Positions 34,139-41,551 of a stretch of 46,514 nucleotides of DNA are shown one piece after another (the first letter of the stretch is position 1; each line of letters opens with the position of its first letter). The position numbers and the translations under genes are program-made. Below the pieces are notes generated by a model. It saw only the letters and a list, made by a program, of their open reading frames with translations. It was not told the DNA's origin and made no database searches. Origin of the DNA: an uncultured Pseudomonadota bacterium (lineage in GTDB: Bacteria; Pseudomonadota; Alphaproteobacteria; UBA9219); assembly GCA_903824505.1 (NCBI GenBank), contig CAIJXG010000103.1, positions 1-46,514 of the forward strand. Direction: 5' to 3'.

Positions 34139-35185
34139 TTAAGCTTTCCTAACAGCCCTTTCGAGAATTTCAGCATTGATTAGACCATCTTCAAATGTAG
34201 CTAATACACCTTTGTTTTCGCCCTGTATAGTACGTACTAAATAATCAAGATAGCGTGGGTAGGCGACACGGAAGGCCGAATTGTTGAGAGGTTGTTCTGG
34301 TGGTTCTTGCAAGTTAATACCATCTGGACCAACAAATGAAATAGTCTCACCAGAATTTGTCCATTCTATTAACTGGCCTATACCTGCTTTATATTGAAAC
34401 TCTGCTGCTCCTTCTGTTCCTTCTACTCGGAATTCGAGAGTACGTTCCCCTTGGCTTATTGATGTAGTCGATATATGAACATGACATTTAGCAACTGAAA
34501 AGTCACATCTGAATACTTCGTCAATATTAGCATTAGCAGGTGAGTTTTTCTTCCATGAAGCACGGGGGGCTTGCGCTTCACCACTAACATTCTTTAAGTC
34601 AACATCGTTGTAATCATGGCCTGATATGAACATAGCTAAATCTACAAGGTGGCTTCCCATGGCAAACCTCTGACCTCCCCCTGTTTCTGTACTGTACATC
34701 CAATTTGCAAGTTTATCCCTTCTTAATGCTGATGTTCGTTCGAATAATGTGATGGAATATACAGTTCCAAAGTTACCATCACGGATACGTGTTCGTAAGC
34801 CCTCGATTGTTTCGAGTCCTCGAAGTTGAAAGTCAACATATATACGTTTTTTTAGATTGCTTAATAGAGTGTTGAAAGTATAAATTCCTATATCACCGAT
34901 TAGAGGTTTCTCTATTAGCAGTACTCCTGAATAACTGTCTAAACTATTTATATATTCATACCTATTTTCAAGAGCCGTAGTGATGCATATTACATCTGGT
35001 TGCTGCGATAAAAGTTCAGACCAATTACAAGCTAAATCTGCAGGGAAACCTTCTTTGTTAAGTAGTTCTTGAGAGCGTTCAATACTTCGTCCAACCACGC
35101 CAACAACTTTAATTTCTGGATTACTCAGAGCATTTGCCAAGTGCGTCCGTATTCCGACACCCGTACCAACAATGCCAAGCTTCAT
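34139..35185 (-). CDS. Gfo/Idh/MocA-family oxidoreductase, low-GC acquired gene
   Basis: The protein has 348 residues. The N-terminal Rossmann motif is LGIVGTGVGIRTHLANAL, followed by VVGVVGRSIERSQEL, then the family signature LLIEKPL with its catalytic-type Lys at about 93. The C-terminal half fits the Gfo/Idh/MocA alpha-beta domain. Members use NAD(P) to oxidise or reduce sugars, often nucleotide sugars for surface glycans; the substrate is unknown. The ATG at 35185 has AGAGGAA eight bases upstream. Codon use is distinctly more AT-rich than in flanking genes. Repeats lie on both sides, so horizontal acquisition is likely. No partner gene accompanies it. Confidence 0.85.
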   Translation of the reverse strand: MKLGIVGTGVGIRTHLANALSNPEIKVVGVVGRSIERSQELLNKEGFPADLACNWSELLSQQPDVICITTALENRYEYINSLDSYSGVLLIEKPLIGDIGIYTFNTLLSNLKKRIYVDFQLRGLETIEGLRTRIRDGNFGTVYSITLFERTSALRRDKLANWMYSTETGGGQRFAMGSHLVDLAMFISGHDYNDVDLKNVSGEAQAPRASWKKNSPANANIDEVFRCDFSVAKCHVHISTTSISQGERTLEFRVEGTEGAAEFQYKAGIGQLIEWTNSGETISFVGPDGINLQEPPEQPLNNSAFRVAYPRYLDYLVRTIQGENKGVLATFEDGLINAEILERAVRKA

Positions 35186-35448
35186 CAAATATTCCTCTTG
35201 TTAAGGTGGCCCCACTTTGTGAGACAGAAAACGGGAAAGTTAAGGTGGAAACGGCCTCTGGTTGAAGAAGCCGGTTGTTACACCGGCTTCCAAGTTTTTT
35301 GACGGTCATCGGCTTCCCAGCCTGTACCGTGTGTGCACTGTACAAGTTTTTTGCTTAAATATCCATCCCTGATAGTGCCGGTGCTGCCGGAGTTAGGTTG
35401 GACGAGGCGGTCGCCAAACCAGCGGCGTAGATTTCATGGGGTCTTTAG
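35186..35448. other. non-coding stretch with possible transposon-end remnant
   Basis: There is no convincing gene. GTTAAGGTGG occurs twice (starting near 35201 and 35238) as a direct repeat with purine-rich sequence between them. Further right a short stem AAGCCGG...CCGGCTT (about 35268-35290) is present. The pattern looks like the end of a lost insertion sequence or recombination scar, but I find no transposase fragment that I can name. Confidence 0.35.
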
Positions 35449-35567
35449 TATACTCGGTTTCCTTGGAAAGCGGAAGGATTCGATTCCGTGCAATACACGC
35501 GCTCAGCGAAGCTGATGCGCCTTTTGCGCGGACAAAACGTGAGGGGTTCCGAAGGGGCCCGAGTATA
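35449..35567 (+). repeat. R1 repeat, complete copy C
   Basis: This is a 119-bp element from TATACTCGG to CCGAGTATA. The first internal hairpin is altered (GGAAAGCGGAA). GCGAAGC is kept (35516-35522). The last stem reads GGGTTCC-GAA-GGGGCCC (35544-35560), so two positions that are T-A in copy A and C-G in copy B become T-G here, still pairable in RNA. Confidence 0.92.
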
Positions 35568-35593
35568 GGGATTAAAAACTTTATAATTACCCC

Positions 35594-35740
35594 CAAAATC
35601 AGCAAGGAAAATGCATAAAGCGCGTTTCCATCCCAAGCCTATTTGGAGAAATGCGTTGTCCGGGTCTATACTACCCTGCGCCTAGCCTTTAAAGCGGAAT
35701 TGAACAGCACAACCTCAGAAACGGCACTTCCCCACCATGC
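35594..35740 (+). repeat. R4 duplication, longer copy, ending at the CDF start codon
   Basis: The segment matches the minus strand of 22328-22431 except for 43 extra bases (about 35639-35681) between two GCCT copies. Its left edge carries the same KISKENA-stop codons as the membrane-protein gene at 22407, without the rest of that gene. Its right edge is the ATGC at the start of the cation-efflux gene. It therefore serves as that gene's present 5' leader. Confidence 0.85.
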
Positions 35741-36684
35741 ACAAACACGAACTCCTTGCGGTGACTAATCAGAGGCTGCGGCGGCAGGCGACTTTCGCGA
35801 GCCTTGCGGTGGCCTCGCTTCTGATTGCAGCCAAATTGGTCGCGTGGCTGATGACGGATTCGGTTGCGATGCTGACCTCGCTGTTCGATTCGACTTTTGA
35901 TCTGGCCGCCTCTTTAGTTACGGCCTATGGGGTCGCGAGCGCGTTGCGCCCCCCTGACCGCGAGCATCGTTACGGCCATGGCAAGGCCGAGCCTTTAGCT
36001 GTTCTCGCGCAGGCGATTTTTATTATAGGTTCGTCTGTTGTTTTGGTTTACGAGGCTGCCAGCCGCCTCTACCATCCCCACCCCATTCACAATGATGGTG
36101 TCGCCTATAGCGTAATGGGGGTGGCGATTGTCTTGACCATCGCGCTGATTGTGTTTCAGCATTATGTTGTGAGCCAAACGCGCTCGGTCGCCATTGGCGC
36201 GGATAAGCTTCATTATGTAGGGGATCTGGCTGTAAATCTGTCCGTTATTGGGGCCTTTTTGCTCCATCGCCTGACGGGCATAGAGTGGTTTGATCCCGTA
36301 TTTGCCGTCGCTATCGCCTCTGGACTTCTTGTTTCGGCTTTCCATATCCTCAAACACGCCTTGGTCTCCTTGATGGATGCCGAGCTTCCGCCCCAGCAAC
36401 GCGCCCAAATCCGCGCAACGGTTCTATCAGTGCAGGGCGTGCGCGGAGTCCATGATCTACGCACGCGGTCGGATGGGGATCGAATTTTTATCGTCCTTCA
36501 TGTTGAAATGGACGGCCAAATGACCCTTCTAGAGGCGCACAGCCTGTCAGAAAAAATCATGGACTCCCTAATGGCCCAATTTCCCCATGCGGACGTGACC
36601 ATCCACCAAGATCCGGTGGGAATCATCGAAGACAGACTGGATACCCAAATCGAGGCCAGACAGAGGGAGGCCCAAAGCCCCTAA
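35737..36684 (+). CDS. cation diffusion facilitator (FieF-like divalent metal efflux)
   Basis: The protein has 315 residues. Six membrane helices are followed by a cytoplasmic domain from about 215. The metal-site residues of the CDF family are seen in SLFDSTFDLAAS (helix 2) and HYVGDLAVN (helix 5), and the family loop DREHRYGHGKAEPLAVLAQ is present. The overall pattern is closest to FieF/YiiP, which exports Fe(II) and Zn(II) by proton antiport. The first metal-site Asp pair is DxxxD here, as in FieF. The start ATG is the one carried by the R4 duplication, and no strong ribosome binding site is visible. It converges on the chorismate mutase gene. Confidence 0.9.
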   Translation: MHKHELLAVTNQRLRRQATFASLAVASLLIAAKLVAWLMTDSVAMLTSLFDSTFDLAASLVTAYGVASALRPPDREHRYGHGKAEPLAVLAQAIFIIGSSVVLVYEAASRLYHPHPIHNDGVAYSVMGVAIVLTIALIVFQHYVVSQTRSVAIGADKLHYVGDLAVNLSVIGAFLLHRLTGIEWFDPVFAVAIASGLLVSAFHILKHALVSLMDAELPPQQRAQIRATVLSVQGVRGVHDLRTRSDGDRIFIVLHVEMDGQMTLLEAHSLSEKIMDSLMAQFPHADVTIHQDPVGIIEDRLDTQIEARQREAQSP

Positions 36685-36692
36685 AAAGCCCC

Positions 36693-37589
36693 CTACCGAC
36701 GTCCCGATTTTAAAGGCGCCGGATATCCGCCCATGGGGGTAAGGTGCTGAAGGCGGCTGCCCAGCATAGCGCGCAGGCGCGAAAGGCGTGTATCCGCCCG
36801 GCCAATATAGCCTTCGACTTCCGCCAAAAACAGAGTCGGGGCAGATTCGCCACGGCCTGTTGTATGGGACAAAAGCTGAAGCAGCTTATAGCCCGCTTTG
36901 CCTAGCAGACGCTTCATCTCGCTCTCCGGCACATGAGCGCAGTGAAGCGCAAGAAAGCTTCGGTCATCGCCTGTCAGTTCAGGATAAAGCGGTCCGAGGA
37001 CAAGGCCGCCGGGCACGGCATGACGCGCATTGCCGCGCCCAACCTTCAACGTTTCAAAAGGAACGGCGGCGCAGATAGACAGTGTGTTCTTTTTGTCCCC
37101 CGCCAGAAGAGACCACCAAGAGTCTTTCTCGCCATCTTGGGGAAAGGGCACCAGCGCGAGCACCGCTTTTTCGGCTTGAGCCAATTTAACGGCCTCTCGT
37201 GCGGAAGGCGCTTCGATCAAGGGTGTAAAGGCACCAAAATAATCCCGCGCAAGATCCCACAGATGCTCGCCCTTCGCCGGAGTCGTCACGGCGACCTTAA
37301 AGGGAGCTTCTTGCTGGGTAAAGGCCGAGATCATCTCGCGCCACAGACGCACAACCAGCCCTTCGGGCAGCTTGCCTTGGGGGCGTGCCGTAAGGGTGCG
37401 CAAGATCTGGGCCTCCCGCCCGGGACGCAAACATAAAACCTGTTTGCTTTTCAGCTTGCGGATCTGATCGATGACATCGGCGCGTTCCAGAAGCAAATCG
37501 TGCAAAGCGGCGTCCAGCCGGTCGATGCGCACCCGTAAATCGGCCAAAGCCTGAGAGTCCGGATTTGCACTTGCGGTCTTAAGCGACAT
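36693..37589 (-). CDS. chorismate mutase (AroQ-type) with a C-terminal domain of unclear function
   Basis: The protein has 298 residues from the ATG at 37589. Residues about 15-95 are an AroQ helical domain (LADLRVRIDRLDAALHDLLLERADVIDQIRKLK...RPGREAQILRTL) with the conserved Arg and Lys residues. It converts chorismate to prephenate for phenylalanine and tyrosine. The remaining 200 residues resemble the substrate-binding half of prephenate dehydratase only loosely, and I see neither its TRF motif nor an ACT region. This two-part protein is common in alphaproteobacteria. The frame extends to 37745 as a hydrophobic stretch, but ACGGGGC before 37589 supports the shorter start. metX and hisC, frequent neighbours, are absent. 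Confidence 0.85.
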   Translation of the reverse strand: MSLKTASANPDSQALADLRVRIDRLDAALHDLLLERADVIDQIRKLKSKQVLCLRPGREAQILRTLTARPQGKLPEGLVVRLWREMISAFTQQEAPFKVAVTTPAKGEHLWDLARDYFGAFTPLIEAPSAREAVKLAQAEKAVLALVPFPQDGEKDSWWSLLAGDKKNTLSICAAVPFETLKVGRGNARHAVPGGLVLGPLYPELTGDDRSFLALHCAHVPESEMKRLLGKAGYKLLQLLSHTTGRGESAPTLFLAEVEGYIGRADTRLSRLRAMLGSRLQHLTPMGGYPAPLKSGRR

Positions 37590-37927
37590 AATAGCCCCGT
37601 TATTTGTTTGTTTCCGTACGGAACATAGGACAAAGAAGGCCAAAAGTCCAACGCAGACACTACGTCCTAAAAACAGGATCAGCTTTTTGGGTAAGAGTTG
37701 AGCAAGATTCCAGAATAAAAGCCCTAGAAAAATCGAAATCTGCACGTGACGATAAGCTTCAATCTTTGGCCGTTTTTTTGAAAAGGCCCAGAAATCCGAT
37801 TGATTTTAAACGCGAACAAGTTAGGTTGTCTCGCAGCAAGTCTAAAGGTTGCAAGAAACCAAGGTGCCTCACCCTATTTCTTGATCTTCTACCTTTTAGG
37901 GATTGCGTGTTGTCTTGTCCTAATTGA
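37590..37927. other. gene-free spacer upstream of chorismate mutase
   Basis: The spacer must hold the promoters of the chorismate mutase gene and of the divergent membrane-protein operon. I see no RNA gene and no clear promoter consensus. A minus-strand frame continues from the chorismate mutase gene with hydrophobic residues but lacks a start with a ribosome binding site. The spacer ends at the short R1 hairpin. Confidence 0.45.
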
Positions 37928-37955
37928 ACTCGGCTTTCCAAGGAAACCGAGTATA
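37928..37955 (-). repeat. R1 repeat, short form (copy F)
   Basis: ACTCGG and CCGAGT enclose CTTTCC/GGAAA, with TATA beyond the right arm. It is nearly identical to the short copy at 4962-4991 and in the same inverted orientation. It lies 25 bases before the ATG of the 37981 gene, so it should be in or near that gene's leader, upstream of its AGGAGA ribosome binding site. Confidence 0.85.
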
Positions 37956-37980
37956 TTTCTAACACCTAGGAGACATCCAT

Positions 37981-38823
37981 ATGAGCAACGCTGTCGCTGT
38001 TTCCCGTGCATCCTTGTGGCGCGAGACCTTAACCGATCTAAAACCCGCACTCAAAGTCCAATGGCGCTGGGTTCTGGGCGTGGCCGTTGTGTTCGCCTTG
38101 CTGCAGTTTTTGATGGTGTCTCTTGGCGCTGATCCCAGCGAACTGAGGAGACATCCTGAATTAGTTAAACAGCATCCTGAGCTGCCTGCGCGGATGTATT
38201 TGTTTTTATTTGGACAGACTCTTTTGGGGAGTTCATGCATCTATCTTCTTACGGTTCTTTATTTGCAAACTATACTCAAAAAATCCCCCCCTCAATTGAC
38301 ATTTGGGAACTTTTTTTATTGGCTTGGCCAATATATTTTATGGATCCTTGCGATTCTTGTGCCGCTGTTTTCTGTAGGCGCAATCCTTGGGGTTGTTACT
38401 ATACTTAAAGCGCCTAAAATTTTTATGATCGCAGCTGTTATCCTTGCTGTGGTTGCTTTTGTTTTTTGTATGCACATTATGTTGCGGCTGTATGTGGTCT
38501 CTCCCATCGCTATTTTTAGACGTAAGCCCATTCTAAAAAACAGTTGGGAGCTTACAAAGGGGCAATGTTGGCGGATCTTTTGGAACGCTTTAATGCCTCT
38601 CTTGATCATTTATCTTGTTTTTGCTGTTCCGCTTATAGCGGCGGCCCTTGTTTCCAAAATGTTTGCGGGAACTTTGGTTGCGAAGCTCTTTTCTTCCGTT
38701 ATTCAAGGCGGGCTCCAATCTGTTATCGACTTGTCCTTCGCCATTTTCATGTGCACCACCTACCGCATCCTTCTGCGCGAGCGGAAAGCGGCTTCTCTGG
38801 ACTCTTCTTCTGCTCAAACCTAA
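37981..38823 (+). CDS. multi-pass membrane protein of unknown function
   Basis: The protein has 280 residues with about six hydrophobic segments (near 30-49, 72-95, 112-138, 145-168, 200-225 and 236-258). A short amphipathic region, RRKPILKNSWELTKGQCWRIFWN, precedes the fifth segment; this pattern occurs in integral-membrane families that include glycerophosphodiesterase membrane domains, but I cannot assign it. A strong ribosome binding site (AGGAGA) lies eight bases upstream. The nrdB start follows after 12 bp, so the two are probably cotranscribed. The link to nucleotide metabolism is positional only. Confidence 0.7.
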   Translation: MSNAVAVSRASLWRETLTDLKPALKVQWRWVLGVAVVFALLQFLMVSLGADPSELRRHPELVKQHPELPARMYLFLFGQTLLGSSCIYLLTVLYLQTILKKSPPQLTFGNFFYWLGQYILWILAILVPLFSVGAILGVVTILKAPKIFMIAAVILAVVAFVFCMHIMLRLYVVSPIAIFRRKPILKNSWELTKGQCWRIFWNALMPLLIIYLVFAVPLIAAALVSKMFAGTLVAKLFSSVIQGGLQSVIDLSFAIFMCTTYRILLRERKAASLDSSSAQT

Positions 38824-38835
38824 AGGAACCTGCCT

Positions 38836-39819
38836 ATGTCCGGCCTTTTGACTCCCAATCCCGTCTATAAGCCTTTCCGCTATCCGTGGGCCTATGAATG
38901 TTGGCAAAAGCAGCAGCAGCTTCACTGGCTGCCCGAAGAAGTGCCGATGGCCGATGATATTAAGGATTGGAAACAAAAACTAACGGCGGCGGAGCGCAAT
39001 TTGCTGACCCAGATTTTCCGCTTTTTTACCCAAGCGGATGTCGAAGTGAATAATTGCTATATGAAGAAATACGCGACCGTCTTTCAGCCGACCGAGATTC
39101 AAATGATGCTCTCGGCTTTTTCGAATATGGAGACGGTTCATATCGCCGCCTATGCCCATTTGCTTGACACAATCGGCATGCCCGAGGTGGAATATTCGGC
39201 CTTCCTGCGCTATAAGGAAATGAAGGCCAAATATGATTACATGCAGGGATTCAACTGCAGCAATCCGGTTGAAACGGCGCGGACTCTGGCTGTGTTTGGG
39301 GCCTTTACCGAAGGGCTGCAGCTTTTCGCCTCCTTTGCGATGCTGATGAATTTCCCGCGCTTCAATAAGATGAAAGGCATGGGACAGATCGTCACATGGT
39401 CGGTGCGGGATGAGACTCTGCACACTCTGTCCATCATTCGCCTGTTCCGCACTTTTATCGACGAGAACAAATTCATCTGGACGGAAAGCTTCCAGCGCGA
39501 ATTGTACCTTGCCTGCGATACGATTGTGGATCACGAAGACGCCTTTATCGATCTGTCTTTCGAGCTTGGCCCTGTCGAAGGTCTGAAAGCGGACGAGGTG
39601 AAAGCCTATATCCGCTATATCGCAGACCGCCGTCTGATTCAGCTGGGGATGCAACCGATCTATAAGGTCGCGAAGAACCCGCTGCCTTGGATGGATGAAA
39701 TGATGAACGCCGCCGAGCATGCGAATTTCTTTGAAGCCCGCGCCACGGAATATAGCCGCGCCGCGACCCAAGGCACATGGGAAGAGGCGTTCGAGGCCAT
39801 GATAAACACGGCAGCGTAG
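38836..39819 (+). CDS. nrdB: ribonucleoside-diphosphate reductase, beta subunit (class I)
   Basis: The protein has 327 residues. The first iron ligand region is FFTQADVEVNN. The block METVHIAAY gives Glu and His ligands and, seven residues after the Glu, the radical tyrosine, in the spacing known for E. coli NrdB (E115, H118, Y122). Further ligands are in AFTEGLQLF and DETLH. It houses the diiron-tyrosyl radical that starts reduction of ribonucleotides by the alpha subunit. AAGGA lies before the ATG. nrdA is not adjacent: pyrD follows 42 bp later and an unknown membrane protein precedes. Confidence 0.95.
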   Translation: MSGLLTPNPVYKPFRYPWAYECWQKQQQLHWLPEEVPMADDIKDWKQKLTAAERNLLTQIFRFFTQADVEVNNCYMKKYATVFQPTEIQMMLSAFSNMETVHIAAYAHLLDTIGMPEVEYSAFLRYKEMKAKYDYMQGFNCSNPVETARTLAVFGAFTEGLQLFASFAMLMNFPRFNKMKGMGQIVTWSVRDETLHTLSIIRLFRTFIDENKFIWTESFQRELYLACDTIVDHEDAFIDLSFELGPVEGLKADEVKAYIRYIADRRLIQLGMQPIYKVAKNPLPWMDEMMNAAEHANFFEARATEYSRAATQGTWEEAFEAMINTAA

Positions 39820-39861
39820 AGGCTGCTTATTTGTTAACAGTGTCTAAAAGGGTTTTCTTCT

Positions 39862-40920
39862 ATGTCCTGTCTTTACAAAACCCTTCGGCCCCTCCTCTTC
39901 CAAATTGACCCTGAACGAGCGCATGAGCTTGCGATCATGGGGCTACGCTGGGGCACCCTGCCACGGCTAAAACCGCCGGAAGATCCTGTTTTGCAAACGC
40001 GTGTTTGCGGGATGAATTTTCCGCATCCGATCGGGCTGGCGGCTGGTTTTGATAAGCAAGCGCGGGCGATCAAGGGCGTTTTGGGACTTGGTTTCGGTTT
40101 TGTGGAATTGGGAACCATCGTACCAAAGCCTCAAACGGGCAATCCCAAGCCTCGGCTTTTTCGAATCCCTGAGTCGGACGCCATCATCAACCGCTTCGGT
40201 TTTAACAGCGATGGGCAAGAGGCTGTTCTTCCCCGCGTCGCGGCCTATTTTAACGGACGCCCTCACTGCAAGGCTCCCGTAGGCATCAATATCAGCAAAA
40301 ATAAAGACAGCGCGGAGTCGGCCGATGATTATATCCAAGGAGTGACGGCTTTCGCGCCCTATGCCGACTATCTCGCCGTTAATGTCTCTTCGCCCAATAC
40401 GCCCGGCCTGCGAGCCCTGCAAAATCGGGGGGCGTTGAAAGAGATCCTCAGTGCGATTTTGGCGGCGCGTGCGACGGCATCCCGCCAACCGCCTATCTTC
40501 CTGAAAATCGCGCCGGATCAAACGGATGAAAATCTGCAAGATATCGCCGATCTGTGCCTTGCACTAAGGATCGATGGGATAATTGTTGGGAATACAACAG
40601 TCTCGCGCCTGTCAACGCTTCCTCCGGCTCTCGCCAAAGAAACAGGCGGCCTGTCGGGACGGCCTTTGTTTGATCTATCAACGCGGGTTCTGGCGGATAT
40701 GTATCGGCTCACCAAGGGGAAGATCCCCTTGATCGGCTGCGGCGGCGTTTTCACAGGCGCGGATGCCTATGCGAAAATCCGCGCGGGGGCATCCTTGGTC
40801 CAAATTTACACCGCGATGATTTATGAAGGTCCTTATGTTGCCATTCGAATCGCCCAAGACCTCGCTGCGCTTCTAAAACGGGATGGATTCGCTTCGGTGG
40901 CCGAAGCCATCGGAAAATAA
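39862..40920 (+). CDS. pyrD: dihydroorotate dehydrogenase (quinone), class 2
   Basis: The protein has 352 residues. The N-terminal helical extension (LYKTLRPLLFQIDPERAHELAIMGL) is the membrane/quinone-binding part of class 2 enzymes. FPHPIGLAAGFDKQARAI, VELGTIVPKPQTGNPKPRLFR and NRFGFNSDG bind FMN and substrate. NVSSPNTPGLR carries the catalytic Ser, and IPLIGCGGVFTGADAYAKI the phosphate-binding site. It oxidises dihydroorotate to orotate in pyrimidine synthesis and passes electrons to ubiquinone at the inner membrane. No strong ribosome binding site is visible before 39862. R3 lies downstream, between pyrD and tadA. Confidence 0.97.
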   Translation: MSCLYKTLRPLLFQIDPERAHELAIMGLRWGTLPRLKPPEDPVLQTRVCGMNFPHPIGLAAGFDKQARAIKGVLGLGFGFVELGTIVPKPQTGNPKPRLFRIPESDAIINRFGFNSDGQEAVLPRVAAYFNGRPHCKAPVGINISKNKDSAESADDYIQGVTAFAPYADYLAVNVSSPNTPGLRALQNRGALKEILSAILAARATASRQPPIFLKIAPDQTDENLQDIADLCLALRIDGIIVGNTTVSRLSTLPPALAKETGGLSGRPLFDLSTRVLADMYRLTKGKIPLIGCGGVFTGADAYAKIRAGASLVQIYTAMIYEGPYVAIRIAQDLAALLKRDGFASVAEAIGK

Positions 40921-41011
40921 GCTATACCGCACCACGCCATAAGTTGGCCTTTTGTGTCACGAGCGGTTGCGACAGGATTGCCGCGCGCCGGATAGGAAAA
41001 GATGAAGCAAA

Positions 41012-41098
41012 ATAACGACCAAGTCCGGCCAGCGGCACTCATGGCGCAGAGCGAGTGTTGTCGAGCAAAAAGTTTAGCCTGTAGCGTCTCGCAGTATA
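41012..41098 (+). repeat. R3 repeat, second copy, directly before tadA
   Basis: This segment matches the minus strand of 33932-34019. It ends CGTCTCGCAGTATA, three bases before the tadA ATG at 41101. A frame starting at ATG 41002, with AGGA five bases upstream, runs through the repeat and joins tadA in frame, adding 33 residues. The DNA from 40921 may also belong to the element, because GCTATACCGCA there is an imperfect inverse of its GCAGTATA end. Confidence 0.8.
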
Positions 41099-41100
41099 TC

Positions 41101-41544
41101 ATGCCGGATTTTATGGCCCTCGCCCTTCAAGAAGCCGAAGCGGCAGCCGCGCGCGGAGAAGTTCCCGTCGGAGCCGTCCTTGTTTCCTCTTCCGGCGACA
41201 TTCTCGCTTGCGCGGGCAATCAAACCGAAGCCGATGCCGATCCAACAGCGCATGCCGAAATACTGGCTCTCCGCACCGCAGCCCGTCTGCGCGGCACGCC
41301 GCGCCTGCCCGATTGCGACCTTTATGTAACGCTTGAGCCTTGCGCCATGTGCGCGGCCGCCCTTAGCTTCGCGCGTCTGCGCCGCGTGATTTTTGGAGCC
41401 TACGACCCGAAAGGCGGAGCCGTCGACCACGGCCCCCGCTTTTTCACGCAACCGACCTGCCACCATGCGCCGGAAACCATCGGCGGAATCGAGGCGGAAA
41501 CCGCCAGCGCCCTCTTGCGCCGCTTTTTCGAAGAGAGGCGATGA
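41101..41544 (+). CDS. tadA: tRNA adenosine-34 deaminase
   Basis: The protein has 147 residues from the ATG at 41101. The deaminase zinc motifs are THAEIL-type TAHAEI (with catalytic Glu) and LEPCAMC, and FGAYDPKGGAVDHGPRFF is typical of TadA. It makes inosine at the wobble base of tRNA-Arg(ACG). Family comparison (start, then F-M-ALA before EVPVGAVL) favours this ATG, but it has no ribosome binding site. An in-frame ATG at 41002 with AGGA upstream gives a 180-residue form whose extra 33 residues come from the R3 repeat. Which form is made is open. It converges on the glutamate dehydrogenase gene with a 7-bp gap. Confidence 0.93.
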   Translation: MPDFMALALQEAEAAAARGEVPVGAVLVSSSGDILACAGNQTEADADPTAHAEILALRTAARLRGTPRLPDCDLYVTLEPCAMCAAALSFARLRRVIFGAYDPKGGAVDHGPRFFTQPTCHHAPETIGGIEAETASALLRRFFEERR

Positions 41545-41551
41545 TTGGGGG

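Noticed and set aside
35333..35515. 60-residue plus-strand frame ending in R1 copy C
   Set aside because: Its end is repeat sequence identical in kind to the KpsC tail and the rest has no recognisable feature.
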